DNA from: Candidatus Rokuibacteriota bacterium
Lineage (GTDB): Bacteria > Methylomirabilota > Methylomirabilia > Rokubacteriales > CSP1-6
Length of the DNA stretch: 64,000 bases
NCBI GenBank assembly: GCA_030647435.1
Contig: JAUSJX010000008.1
Coordinates: forward strand, 1-64,000
Reading direction: 5' to 3'
Positions 8,360-17,903 of the stretch are shown piece after piece. Position 1 is the first letter of the stretch; each line of letters begins with the position of its first letter. The notes under the pieces are model-generated. The model did no database searches. It was not told the origin of the DNA and saw only the letters and a program-made list of their open reading frames with translations. The position numbers and the translations under genes were made by a program.

Positions 8360-9370
8360 TCAGACAGCCGATGTAGTTGCTTTCCTCGTGTAGTGCTTGT
8401 CGAACTCGGCAAGGACAGTCGGGCTATAGAAGTCCTTCTTACCGCTCTTGGGGTTATCCGGATCGAGATATCGACGTCTGACGAACTTTGGATCTGCCAT
8501 GAGCGGTTTCTTGATCCCCGTGAACTTGTTGTTGATCTTGAAGTCGGTATACCGTTTCTTCAGCTGCTCGATCAGCTGTTGGTAGGTCCACTTGTAGATC
8601 TTCTTGAAATCGTCTTCGGTCAGCGTCACCTGGGGCGCCGATGGATCGTTCGTAATTGCGACCGCCATCGCACTGGCTGCGGTACTCCGCTTGAAGGAAA
8701 GGTTCACCTCGAGCGTCACGTTGAATGGGCTCTTTGCCCCCTGCGCCGCGGTGCTGGTAAGTTGGGCAATGTAAGCAATGAGCCGCGATTCGTCCTTTGA
8801 CAGGTCGATGGCAGAGACCGAGTGTGGCGTATCGACAAAGCCGATCGGCATCAAGAAGAAATGACGCCCTGAAAGGTCGTGTTGAAACCATAGACGGGCC
8901 AGTTCAATGAAATTCCGGACGGCCGCTGTTCCCACCTCCAAGACCTGCTTTGCCAACTGCGGGCTCGCAATTACGAAGTGAACGGCATTGTCCCGAATCT
9001 CGGTCAGAGCTTCGAGGTTCACCTTGATCGCTCCATCCACCTTGATTGTTGTTCGATTTTCAAGCTCCGAGATCGTCTTCCAGAGGCCGTGACTAAGTGC
9101 GGCGCCTGAGCGGTTCCTCTTGAGATAGAGCTTGGTCGATAGCTCGCCGTTTTTCAGAGGCCGTCGCTCGAATACATACAGGCAGCGAGGTTTGTTCCCA
9201 TGTTCGGAAAGCAGCTTAGCTTTCACAAGAAGTTCCCAGGCGTTCAACGCCAGGATCGCAAACGTCTCCTCTCGATAGGCGAAGGTCGGGCGGTTGTAGA
9301 CTTCGATCGACGACACCAATGCTGCCTCCGCTTTCTGAAGAAACCGTACTGACCGGGCAAGCTTGGACAT
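8360..9370 (-). CDS. DUF3644-like protein
   Basis: 336 residues. The N-terminal part (NAWELLVKAKLLSEHGNK) matches what I recall of DUF3644 proteins, a helical family related to HEPN domains and common near restriction and abortive-infection genes. The middle and C-terminal parts (a YKWTYQQLIEQLKKRYTDFKIN region) look like a nucleic-acid or protein interaction module, but I see no catalytic motif. It is read leftward, between the methyltransferase gene (271 bp upstream) and the MNT-HEPN-helicase operon. Base composition is less GC-rich than its neighbours, consistent with transfer. Function unknown; a role in defence is suggested only by context. Confidence 0.7.
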   Translation of the reverse strand: MSKLARSVRFLQKAEAALVSSIEVYNRPTFAYREETFAILALNAWELLVKAKLLSEHGNKPRCLYVFERRPLKNGELSTKLYLKRNRSGAALSHGLWKTISELENRTTIKVDGAIKVNLEALTEIRDNAVHFVIASPQLAKQVLEVGTAAVRNFIELARLWFQHDLSGRHFFLMPIGFVDTPHSVSAIDLSKDESRLIAYIAQLTSTAAQGAKSPFNVTLEVNLSFKRSTAASAMAVAITNDPSAPQVTLTEDDFKKIYKWTYQQLIEQLKKRYTDFKINNKFTGIKKPLMADPKFVRRRYLDPDNPKSGKKDFYSPTVLAEFDKHYTRKATTSAV

Positions 9371-9641
9371 GGATGCGCCTTGCCTCAGAGAGCGGTATCA
9401 CCCGTGGCGAAGGGCCAGGAAGACGTCCGGGTCGATGGTGTTGGCAGGGCAGCCCGGGTTCCGGTCTGAAGGCATGCCCGGGCCAACGGCTTTGGCGGAC
9501 GCCAGAAGGACGGAGAAGTCGAAGTCGTTCTCCTCCAAGAAAGCTGACCCGACCGGCAGAGAATAGCCCGACGATTGCCCGCCCATACCCAAGAGGTCAC
9601 GCGCAATCGCTGGAGGAGATCCATGGTCCGAGAATCTCTAC

Positions 9642-12431
9642 TCACGCCACCCGGAACACCTTCATCACCTCGTCACCCAGGTGGTTGATCACCTTCACGG
9701 CGATGCGGCCCGACTTCGGCTTGTCGAAGGCGCGCGAGGTGTCGCTGTGGAGGGTGGCCCAGGCCTCCTCGTTGATCTCGGCCTTCAGCGTGGTCCTGAG
9801 CGCGCCGTAGGGGTCGTTGGCGCCGAGGAAGTAGGCGTGTCGGACGAAGAAGCTCTCCTCGTTGTAGTCGGTGTCGATGAACCAGCAGGCGATCCCATCG
9901 GGCCCGTCGCTGCGCACCTCGCCGGTGTTGGGATCGAAGACGTCGACACCGTTGACTTTCACCCGCATGCGGTCGCCCTCGGCAGGCAGGAGGGTGATGT
10001 CGGGCTCGCCGAAGATCACGAACAAATTCCCCTTGCCGGTGTTCTTGAGATCCTCGGCCATGTGCAGATCGGCGTTCATGCGCGCCTTGAGCACGGGAAT
10101 GCGGCCGAGCTTGCTGAACTCCGTGGCGTGCGCCTCGTAATTGAACGCGCAGGCGATGAGCACGTCGAAGCCGGCGTCCCCCGCCTCGCGGGCGGCGGCC
10201 ACCAGGTCGGGGCGGGTCACGGTGCCGAACTCCGGCCCGATGAAGATCGCGGCGCGCCGCTCGACGGCCGCTGCGCCCTCGCCCTCCATGTAACGCCCCT
10301 CGGCGGCAACGAGATCGCCCGGCCACGGCGCGAGCGCCGTGAAGGTGATGCGCGCGTCCTTGTGCGCCTGTTGCACACCGGCGGTACGCAGATTCTCGAG
10401 GATCATCTGCGGGAACGTCTGCCTGGCCGCGTACTCCGCGCGGGACTCGGAGGCCGGATCGATCAGCTCGTCGTTCTCGTCCACGCCGAGCACGCGGTGC
10501 GGCGACAGGCTCTCGACGGTGAAGGGGCCGGCGACGCGAACCTTCCGGTTGTCCGGGTAGGGCTTGTCGTAGAGGTACTCGAACTCCGCCTTGGCGGCGA
10601 TGGAGGCGTCGATCTCCTTCTGCCGCGCGATGCGTGCCTGCCACCAGTCGGCGTGGAGCTTCTTCGCGACCTCGGACCACTTGGCATCGGCGTCGCGTGG
10701 GATCTCCCATTCCCCCCACTGTTTCTTCAACATGGCATTGAGCTTCTCGCGCAGCGGCTCCACCGTCGCCTGCCACTTCTCCCAGATGACGTCGATCTCG
10801 GCGTTGTTAGCGACAAACTTGAGGTTGATGTGCGGCACCCGCTCGTAGACGAAGCCGTGGCGGATGTTCCCGCGGATCGGCTGGGACGAGGGCGCGGTGC
10901 GGCTGACCTCGGCTTCCTTGAGCTGGCCTTCGCGCGAGTCGGCGAGCAGGTAGTACGGGTAGCGCGCACCCATGATGCGGGCGCGTGCCAACGCAAGCGC
11001 GACGCGCGAGGTATCGATGGTGATCCAGCGGCGACCCCATTGCTCGGCGACGGTGGCGGTAGTGCCGGACCCGCAGGTCGGGTCGAGAACGAGGTCACCG
11101 GGGTCGCTCGACATGAGAAGACAACGCTGGACTACAAACTCGTTCGTCTCGACGACGTAGCGTTGATCGCGGGCCCCAATCGTATCCGTCCAAGTTAAGT
11201 TGAGCTTGGTGGTGTCGTCATCCGACAGCTTCATCACGTATCGAAGGAAGTTGCCTTCGATCTCGAGACGATCGGCCTTTCCGATACGCTCGAGTTTCTC
11301 TATACCAGACGGGTAGCACTGACCCGGGGCGGGGGGCCATATTTTCCCACGAAATGGCACACCATACACGTCTTTCGGACTGAACGTCGGTGGCCACATC
11401 GACACTAGCCTGAGTGGGTCCCCTGCCGGGTTCTCATTCAGCTCTCTCGTCGACAACTTCGTGCGCGTAGTGACGTCAACTTGCCGCCAGTTCCAGTGAA
11501 AGTCGCCCGTGATGTCAATCGGCTTGAAAAGCCGCCGAAACTTCGTCCGCGATGCGTCTTTGCTGCACCAGATGATGTAGTCCCCCATCCGCTCAAGGAA
11601 CGTCGCACCAAGTGGCATGGTCTTCTTGCGGAACCATATCAACCCGATGAAGTTCTCTTCCCCGAACACCTCATCTATCAGTGCACGAACCCGATGAACG
11701 TTCTCATCGCCGATCTGCACAAAGATTGACCCCGACTCCGCCAGTAGATCCCGCGCTACCGTCAGCCGGTCGCGCAGATACGTCAGGTAGGAATGAATCC
11801 CGTCCCGCCACGTGTCGCGGAAAGCCTTCACCTGCTCCGGCTCGCGCGTGATGTGCGCCGCGTTGCCGTCCTTCACGTCGCGACTCGTCGTACTCCACTG
11901 GAAGTTGCTGTTGAACTTGATGCCGTAGGGCGGGTCGATGTAGATGCACTGCACCTTGCCGCGCAGCCCCTCGCGCTCGGCCAGGCTCGCCATCACCTGG
12001 AGCGAGTCTCCGAGGATCATGCGGTTGGACCAGTTCTGGTCGTGCTGGTAGAAGTCGGTCTTGTCCGCGCCCTCGGGCAGCCCGTTGAAGTCGGCGAAGA
12101 GGTCGGGCTGCGCCCCGCTCGCGTCTTGCCGAGTGTCCCGCGTCTGGCGCAGCAGGTCGCCGATCAGGGCCTTGGGGTGCACCTTCTCCTGTATGTAGAG
12201 CGGCGGCGCGTGGACAACGAGGTCGCTCCAGTCCTGCTCGTCTTTACCGCGCCAGACGAGCTGCGGGTCCAGGTCTCGGTTGCGCCGCTCGTAGGCGACG
12301 CGCACCGGGTCCTGCGCCTCCTTCTCCAGCACGCTCTGGTACTCCGCGGTCGGGATGTTCCTGCGCGTCGCCTCCTCGTGGCGGAGGGCCTCGACGGTCT
12401 TGACGGAGGGCTGCTTGACCTTGCGGGGCAT
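9642..12431 (-). CDS. Site-specific DNA methyltransferase (type III-like Mod, beta class)
   Basis: 929 residues from the ATG at 12431, chosen because a GGGAG motif precedes it and it lies 5 bases after the VapC-remnant stop; a longer frame reaches 12497 but lacks a good site. The catalytic DPPY is at 166-169 (IYIDPPYGIKF) and the SAM-binding DPTCGSGTT at about 450-458. DPPY before the SAM motif is the beta-class order of type III Mod enzymes. At over 900 residues it is longer than classical Mod; the C-terminal 400 residues probably hold recognition and coupling functions. It should protect host DNA from the restriction subunit at 14477-17587. The 271 bp downstream, before the DUF3644 gene, shows nothing recognisable. 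Confidence 0.88.
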   Translation of the reverse strand: MPRKVKQPSVKTVEALRHEEATRRNIPTAEYQSVLEKEAQDPVRVAYERRNRDLDPQLVWRGKDEQDWSDLVVHAPPLYIQEKVHPKALIGDLLRQTRDTRQDASGAQPDLFADFNGLPEGADKTDFYQHDQNWSNRMILGDSLQVMASLAEREGLRGKVQCIYIDPPYGIKFNSNFQWSTTSRDVKDGNAAHITREPEQVKAFRDTWRDGIHSYLTYLRDRLTVARDLLAESGSIFVQIGDENVHRVRALIDEVFGEENFIGLIWFRKKTMPLGATFLERMGDYIIWCSKDASRTKFRRLFKPIDITGDFHWNWRQVDVTTRTKLSTRELNENPAGDPLRLVSMWPPTFSPKDVYGVPFRGKIWPPAPGQCYPSGIEKLERIGKADRLEIEGNFLRYVMKLSDDDTTKLNLTWTDTIGARDQRYVVETNEFVVQRCLLMSSDPGDLVLDPTCGSGTTATVAEQWGRRWITIDTSRVALALARARIMGARYPYYLLADSREGQLKEAEVSRTAPSSQPIRGNIRHGFVYERVPHINLKFVANNAEIDVIWEKWQATVEPLREKLNAMLKKQWGEWEIPRDADAKWSEVAKKLHADWWQARIARQKEIDASIAAKAEFEYLYDKPYPDNRKVRVAGPFTVESLSPHRVLGVDENDELIDPASESRAEYAARQTFPQMILENLRTAGVQQAHKDARITFTALAPWPGDLVAAEGRYMEGEGAAAVERRAAIFIGPEFGTVTRPDLVAAAREAGDAGFDVLIACAFNYEAHATEFSKLGRIPVLKARMNADLHMAEDLKNTGKGNLFVIFGEPDITLLPAEGDRMRVKVNGVDVFDPNTGEVRSDGPDGIACWFIDTDYNEESFFVRHAYFLGANDPYGALRTTLKAEINEEAWATLHSDTSRAFDKPKSGRIAVKVINHLGDEVMKVFRVA

Positions 12432-12436
12432 GGCGT

Positions 12437-12640
12437 CTACTCCCAGGCCAGATTCAGATCGATGGCAACCGCCGCGAGGCGCCTGTCGCGGGTCCACAGG
12501 CGAGCCGGGGCGGCGAGGGCCGCCGAGGCCAGCAGGTGCACGTCGACGAACCCGATGCCGCGCCCCATCAGGGCGCGCCGCTCAAGGAAGTCGAGCGCCT
12601 CGGCATGCGTGATGGGAGCCTGCCGAGCAGATCGGATCAC
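12437..12640 (-). pseudogene. VapC (PIN) toxin lacking its N-terminal half
   Basis: Only 67 codons against about 125-135 for VapC. The C-terminal half is well kept: EALDFLERR, GFVDVHLLASA and ARLWTRDRRL match VapC motifs carrying the later acidic residues. The first strand with its invariant Asp (normally near residue 5, in a VDTS-like motif) and the following helices are gone. The GTG start overlaps the VapB stop by 4 bases, as in an intact pair, so an in-frame internal deletion of roughly 60 codons right after the start is the simplest explanation. The remnant should be inactive as an RNase. Its stop lies 5 bases before the methyltransferase start. Confidence 0.75.
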
Positions 12641-12843
12641 TTGCCCTTCGCGCTTCGGGCGCGCCGGCGCGGCGGCACCCGGAGTGACGGCTCGGTGGCT
12701 CCCAGCCGCGCGAGACGCCGGGCGCTCTCGCGCTGGATCAGGGCGCGCAGGCCCTCGTGGATGAGAGCGGTGCGCTCCGTCATGCCCGTGAGGCGCAGCG
12801 CCTCACCGAGCAGGTCGTCGTCGAGGTTGAACGTGGTGCGCAT
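12637..12843 (-). CDS. VapB-family antitoxin
   Basis: 68 residues. The opening MRTTFNLDDDLLGEALRLTG, then ERTALIHEGLRALI, is the short beta-strand plus two-helix pattern of VapB (PF09957, ribbon-helix-helix-like) antitoxins, followed by a basic, probably flexible tail that normally wraps the toxin. It is intact although the VapC partner downstream is truncated. It could still bind DNA and control what is now a vapB-vapC remnant-methyltransferase transcription unit. ATG start at 12843. Confidence 0.85.
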   Translation of the reverse strand: MRTTFNLDDDLLGEALRLTGMTERTALIHEGLRALIQRESARRLARLGATEPSLRVPPRRRARSAKGK

Positions 12844-12921
12844 GGCGCGCCTCCCGTCGTATGCACCAACCGTACATCAGATGATGATTCTGCCTCGCAC
12901 GCAATCTGCAAGCAGAGGCGA

Positions 12922-14277
12922 TCATCCCGTTCCCACGGCTCGCGCGGCCAGGGGATGCAGGACGTCGATCGCCCAGCCCAGATCCAGACGCTCCCCGAGC
13001 CAGCCCGGGCACGCCGTCCGCGCGTGGAGGCGGAGCCCCTGCGCGTCGTGCTGTGCCCGGAGGGCCTGAACCGGATCGACGGGCATCGCGACTGGCGGCG
13101 GGACCTCGGGCAAGGGCCGGCCGTTCGGCCGGCGGAACCGGAGCGCGCCGTCGGGCTGTCGATCGACCTGGTAGCCCTCCTCGTGGACCGCGCGGTGGTG
13201 CCGGCGACAGAGCAAGGCGAGGTTCGAGAGCGTGGTGGGGCCGCCTTGGGCCCAGTGGCGGACGTGATGCCCCTGGCCGAACGGGAGCCCGCAGCCCGGG
13301 AAGCGGCAGCCCCGGTCCCGGTGGAGGAGCGCTCGCCGCAACGCCGGGGGGATCGTCCGGGTCCGGGCCCCAATTTCCACGAGGCGCCCGTCCTGATCGT
13401 GCCGCATCACCACCCGGCTCGCGTCGCACGCCAGACGCCGCGACGTTTCCGCGGAAACGTGCGCCCCGTCCTCGAGAACGGACTGGCCGGGCTGATCCGG
13501 GTCCGCGAGCGCCGGGGCATCGACATGGACCACCACCTGGTACCGCTCTCCCGGCGCGCCGGGATCGATCCCGTGGTGGAGGGCCGTCTCCGCGAGCAGG
13601 GCCAGCGCGTCCGCCTGCTGCTGGGCCATGGTCGGGGCGTCCGCGGACGCGTCAGCCGGGCGGGTGGCCGCCCCCTCACCCCGCGCCCGCTGGTACAGCG
13701 TCTCGCGGGCGGCTGCCAATGCCCGCAGGAGCAGTGCCCCTACCTCCGGCGCGAGCCGCCCTCGAAGCACCACCGTGCCGTCCTCGTCCTCGTAAACGTG
13801 AAGCGCCCGGCTCGCGTGCTGCCGCGCGGTCTCCCGGGCCTCGGCCTGCCGGTCCACGCGGCGCCAGCCCCGCACGATCCGCTCGACGTGGGCGGCCGTG
13901 CCGGCCAGCCCGACCCCCAGCAGCCTCTCTTCCGTTTCCGGCGTGGCGACCCGGGTCAGGGCCCGGACCTTGGCGTACGAGAGTTCCCCGCGGGCGAGGG
14001 CCTGGGCCAGGAGCGGCAGCGTCCCGAGCGCGCGCGCCACGCGGACCTTCTCCCGGGCGGCACCGAGGTCGAGCCCCACCCGCCAGCTCAGCCAAGCGGC
14101 GCAGGAGCGGAATCCGGTGTTCCAGCCCCCTCGGGCGTTGAACTCGCGGATCAGGTCGAGGAGGCGCGCGGTGGCGGCCTCGAGGTGCGCCGACAGCTCG
14201 GCGATCTCGTCGCCCAGCCGGTCCAGGTTCGCGACGGGCTCCAGGGTAGCGGGGATGTCTGGCGAGTGGATCTCCAT
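12922..14277 (-). CDS. DUF222 and HNH endonuclease protein (13E12-repeat type)
   Basis: 451 residues. The N-terminal about 300 residues form the DUF222 helical domain (for example SAAAWLSWR-like CAAWLSWRVGLDLG, then a long ALARGELSYAKVRALTRVA stretch). The C-terminus has an HNH motif: RGCRFPGCG (zinc cysteines), HHVRHWAQGG, then LLCRRHHRAVHE. Such proteins are frequent, often multicopy, nucleases of uncertain role and may behave as mobile homing-like genes. Here it sits between the restriction and modification genes, same strand, with 78 bp to vapB and 199 bp from the restriction gene. GC is higher than in its neighbours, suggesting separate arrival. Confidence 0.88.
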   Translation of the reverse strand: MEIHSPDIPATLEPVANLDRLGDEIAELSAHLEAATARLLDLIREFNARGGWNTGFRSCAAWLSWRVGLDLGAAREKVRVARALGTLPLLAQALARGELSYAKVRALTRVATPETEERLLGVGLAGTAAHVERIVRGWRRVDRQAEARETARQHASRALHVYEDEDGTVVLRGRLAPEVGALLLRALAAARETLYQRARGEGAATRPADASADAPTMAQQQADALALLAETALHHGIDPGAPGERYQVVVHVDAPALADPDQPGQSVLEDGAHVSAETSRRLACDASRVVMRHDQDGRLVEIGARTRTIPPALRRALLHRDRGCRFPGCGLPFGQGHHVRHWAQGGPTTLSNLALLCRRHHRAVHEEGYQVDRQPDGALRFRRPNGRPLPEVPPPVAMPVDPVQALRAQHDAQGLRLHARTACPGWLGERLDLGWAIDVLHPLAARAVGTG

Positions 14278-14476
14278 GGCGAGTCCCCCTTTATTAGGGC
14301 GACTCTACACCCGGCTTTCGGAGCCACCTGGGAGCGTCCAGGGCGGGCGATTCCGGGACGAGCGATGATTTTCGGTCCGATGACGCCCGGGTGCCCATCG
14401 CCGGGCCGGTGCGGGCCGCTGGGCCGGGATCCGCTGGGCGCAGCCGACACACGGCCATTCTCTCCGCACGAAGCTG

Positions 14477-17400
14477 TCAAGCGGAAAATGCAGGCGGCAC
14501 GCCGCCGGCCCGGGCGATCATCTCGTCGAAGGCGCTCTCCACCTTCGCCTTGAAGTCGGATTCGATCTGGTAGATCTCGGTGAGCTCGGCGAACGCCCAG
14601 CGGCCGAGCGTGCCGAGGTTGTTGACGGCAGGCACCCAGTACGTGTCCATCGTGGCCTTCTTCTCCTTCGCGTCCTCGCGCCGGTAGCCCTTGATCTCGA
14701 CGACAAGGTGCAGCAGGTCGTCGTCACCACGCCCGTCGTCCACCAGCACGATGAAGTCGGGGAGATAGCGCCGCATCTCGGAGCCGTAACGGTACGGCAC
14801 CTCGAGGCCGAGGTTGTGGTTCTTCACGTACGCCTTGACCCTGGGATGCGACTCGGCTACGCGGCAGAACTCGGCCTCCCAGTCGCTGTCCAGCACTACC
14901 CAGCTCACGTGGCAGCGCGCGGGGTCCGTCTGCCAGCGGTGCGTCCTGGACGTGTTGAAGCGGACGTGCGCGGTAGAGCCCACCGGGTTGTACGAGTCGA
15001 GCACCGCCTTGATTGGGCGCTCGCCCGCGAACGCGGCCGTGATTCCCGCGGTGATGCGGTTGCACGCCATGTCCGCGAGCTCCTGGTATATGAGCTGCGC
15101 CGGGTAGGTGCCGCCCTCGCACACGAGGTGGTTGTCGAGCCACTCCCTGGTGACGCGCTTGAGCTGGCCGAACAGGTGTAGTTTGGGCGCCTCCCCCGCG
15201 TCGCGCCACTTGGTGTAAAGCAGGCGCTGGGTGAGGTGGAAGAGCAGCGTGGACGGCCGCATGTCCCCGAGATGCTCCAGGGTCAGGTTCACCCCCTCGC
15301 CGACGATGCCCTGGTTCCGCGTGATGGACGGGCCGACGAGGTCGGGGGTGAGCACGAGCGTCGAGTCGTCGTTGAACGTGGCCGTCAGCCGCTCCTCGGG
15401 CAGCTCCACGCGATAGCCCGCGACACGCGGGAAACGGATCTCGAGCGCGTCGCGCTCGGGGCGCACGGCCTGGACCTGAACCGTCTCGCGGGGCGGCTGC
15501 GGCGGCGCGACGACCGGCTTCGCAGTGAAGTCGAAGGGGATGCCGAGCACGTCGGCGTACTCCACGTTGAACAGCCCCTTGTCGGGCCCGTCCTCGTTCA
15601 GGTCGTACGATTGCCGGCGCAGCGCGCGCCCGATCACCTGCTCGCACAGGAGCTGCGTGCCGAAAGCACGCACGCCGAGCACGTGGGTCACCGTGTTGGC
15701 GTCCCAGCCCTCGGTAAGCATGGCCACGGAGACCACGCAGCGGATGGAGCCGCCCAACTGACCGCGCTTGCCAACCGTGTTCATCACCTCGCGGAGCAGC
15801 GTCACGTCGTCGATCTCCTTGCCCTTCTGCAGCTCACCGGCGAGCGCGCCGCCGCGCTCGATGATCTCGCGGCGGAAGCGGTCGATCTCGTCGGCCGCCA
15901 TGCGGCGGAAGTCGTCGTCGAGCGCCTCGCCGCTCTCGAGCTGCTCGCTGTCGATGAGGATCGTGTGGGGCCGAGCGAGCGGGTTCCCGTATTCGTCGTC
16001 GAAGTTGCGGAAGAGGGCGAGGCGGCCGTTCTCCAGCGTGCTGGAACCGTCGTCGTTCTGCCGGTGAAAGCCGGAGACGAAGTCGTAGACTAGCTTGGAG
16101 GTTGACGTGTTATTGCAGACGATGATGAAGCAAGGAGGCACCGAGACCCGCCGCTCCTTCCACAGCTTGAACGTCTTCTCGTAGTGGCCGTAGAGCGCCT
16201 GGAGCGCCGTCTGGAGCCGGGTGGGAAGGGCGAGGGGATCGAGCCCCTCGGCCTTGCCGCGTCCCTTCTTTGGCATGTCTTTGCGGATGTTCTCCCACAG
16301 GTTGCGGAACATGGGCATGTCGTCGCCGGGGATGTTCTCGGCCACGGGGACGCGCGGCAGCTTCACGATGCCGCACTCGATGGCATCCATGAGCGAGAAG
16401 TCGCTCATCGTCCACGGAAAGAGCGTTCCCTCAGCGTATCCCGACCCGCGCAGGAAGAAAGGGGTCGCGGAGAGATCGATCACGCGCGCGAGCCCGAGCT
16501 TGCGATTCACCGTCTCCAGGCCGGAGATCCAGAGGCGGGCGGCCTCGTTGTTTCTCTCGGCCTCCTTTCGCTCGTCACCTTTCAGGTCATCGTCCCCGTC
16601 CTCGTCGCGCGGCTTCTCTCGGTAGCAGTGGTGCGCCTCGTCGTTGAGGACGAGAATGTTCTTCAGCCCCATCAGCTCCGGCATGACGCGCTGGAGCATC
16701 TGCCCTTCGGTCTCGAGCGTGTCCAGACCGTCGCCGACGCGCCCCTGGAGCAACGCGCGCCCGCCCTTCGAAAGCTCCACATGCTCGCGGCGCTTGAAGG
16801 CGTGGTAGTTGGTGATGACGATCTTGGCGCGGTTGACGTCGTCCAGCATGTCGCCCGGCACCAGCTCGCGGTCGGCATAGTAGCTGTCCGGGTCGTTCGG
16901 CTGGAGGACGCGCAGGCGATCCTTGATCGTGATCCCCGGTGTGACGACGAGAAAGCCGCGGGTGAAGCGCTTGCTCTGTGGCCGCCGGACGGCGTTGACG
17001 GTCTGCCAGGCGATGAGCATGGCCATGACCGTCGTCTTTCCCGCACCCGTGGCGAGCTTGAGCGCGAGGCGCATGAGCTCCGGGTTGGCGTCATTGTTCG
17101 CGTTCGCCAGGTGCTCGAGGAACCCTTTCCCCTGCCTCTCGTTCGGCGCCACCTCGGTGAGCCAGATCGCGGTCTCGACCGCCTCAATCTGGCAGAAGAA
17201 GGGGCGGACCCCGGTGAACTCGTGGTGTCGCCAGTGCTGGAGCAGCCGCGCCGTCTCCGGCGTCACCCCCCACGCGCTCGAGTTGTTGATGCCGCGCCAC
17301 TGGTCGACGCGGAGGCGCAGCGCGTTGATGATCGGGGTCGGGTCGTACTGCTGCTTGGCGGTCGAGACGCCTGCCCCCTCGTCGAACACCAACCGCTCCT

Positions 17401-17587
17401 GCCCTGCACTTCGCTTGTGCTTCTTCGGCCTGGGGATGGGCGTGATGAACTGGGCCGTGCGACGCGTCTCGATGATCTCCCCGGTGGGCTGTCCCTGGGC
17501 GTCTAGCTCCCAGTAGCGCGCCGGGTACGCGTAGGGGGAGTTGAGGATCGGCCGTTCGAAGAACCGGTTATCCATGGTCAGAATCAA
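14477..17587 (-). CDS. Type III-like restriction subunit (BPTD_3080-type DEAD/DEAH translocase-nuclease)
   Basis: 1036 residues; ATG at 17587, with another ATG five codons in. The opening (NRFFERPILNSPY) recalls the BPTD_3080 restriction endonuclease family. SF2 motor motifs are Walker A ATGAGKTT at 179-186, a DEAH box in LNDEAHHCY, motif III DLSATPF and motif VI QVIGRALRR. A PD-(D/E)XK nuclease ends the protein: P943-D944 and E964-I-K966 (VVEIKGY). It should cut unmodified DNA together with the methyltransferase at 9642-12431, from which it is separated by the HNH and VapB genes. Transcribed leftward; the 300 bp upstream holds only small hairpins. Confidence 0.88.
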   Translation of the reverse strand: MILTMDNRFFERPILNSPYAYPARYWELDAQGQPTGEIIETRRTAQFITPIPRPKKHKRSAGQERLVFDEGAGVSTAKQQYDPTPIINALRLRVDQWRGINNSSAWGVTPETARLLQHWRHHEFTGVRPFFCQIEAVETAIWLTEVAPNERQGKGFLEHLANANNDANPELMRLALKLATGAGKTTVMAMLIAWQTVNAVRRPQSKRFTRGFLVVTPGITIKDRLRVLQPNDPDSYYADRELVPGDMLDDVNRAKIVITNYHAFKRREHVELSKGGRALLQGRVGDGLDTLETEGQMLQRVMPELMGLKNILVLNDEAHHCYREKPRDEDGDDDLKGDERKEAERNNEAARLWISGLETVNRKLGLARVIDLSATPFFLRGSGYAEGTLFPWTMSDFSLMDAIECGIVKLPRVPVAENIPGDDMPMFRNLWENIRKDMPKKGRGKAEGLDPLALPTRLQTALQALYGHYEKTFKLWKERRVSVPPCFIIVCNNTSTSKLVYDFVSGFHRQNDDGSSTLENGRLALFRNFDDEYGNPLARPHTILIDSEQLESGEALDDDFRRMAADEIDRFRREIIERGGALAGELQKGKEIDDVTLLREVMNTVGKRGQLGGSIRCVVSVAMLTEGWDANTVTHVLGVRAFGTQLLCEQVIGRALRRQSYDLNEDGPDKGLFNVEYADVLGIPFDFTAKPVVAPPQPPRETVQVQAVRPERDALEIRFPRVAGYRVELPEERLTATFNDDSTLVLTPDLVGPSITRNQGIVGEGVNLTLEHLGDMRPSTLLFHLTQRLLYTKWRDAGEAPKLHLFGQLKRVTREWLDNHLVCEGGTYPAQLIYQELADMACNRITAGITAAFAGERPIKAVLDSYNPVGSTAHVRFNTSRTHRWQTDPARCHVSWVVLDSDWEAEFCRVAESHPRVKAYVKNHNLGLEVPYRYGSEMRRYLPDFIVLVDDGRGDDDLLHLVVEIKGYRREDAKEKKATMDTYWVPAVNNLGTLGRWAFAELTEIYQIESDFKAKVESAFDEMIARAGGVPPAFSA

Positions 17588-17675
17588 TGCTGCGACGAAG
17601 CGGATCTGAGGTCACAGCGCGGATAAGGCACCGCATCTCGCGCCGATCCTGTCAGAGCCCTCGTGCAAAGTCAAA

Positions 17676-17692
17676 CCGGGCCTTCGACCCGG
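17676..17692 (-). terminator. Possible small terminator hairpin upstream of the restriction gene
   Basis: CCGGG and CCCGG pair around a 7-base loop; on the minus strand the stem is followed by TTTGACTTT, a weak U-tract. It would stop leftward transcription before the restriction gene. The rest of 17588-17900 shows no gene; a second hairpin (7-bp stem ATCCTGT/ACAGGAT, loop of 5) lies at 17825-17843. Confidence 0.3.
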
Positions 17693-17903
17693 CCGCCAGC
17701 GCCTCGTCACTTGCGGTTCGAAGGGTCTTGGCAAGCGGAGTTCCGCTGCCTGTGGCTGGCCTGATCCTAGCGGCGCTGGTGCACAACGGCATGTATCTGA
17801 TAGCCATTGGGAGCGGCGCGGATGATCCTGTCGCTTACAGGATAAATAGGTTCACCGGGAGGTAACGTCAGTGGGTGTGTAAACGAAGAGAAGGCGGTGG
17901 ATA

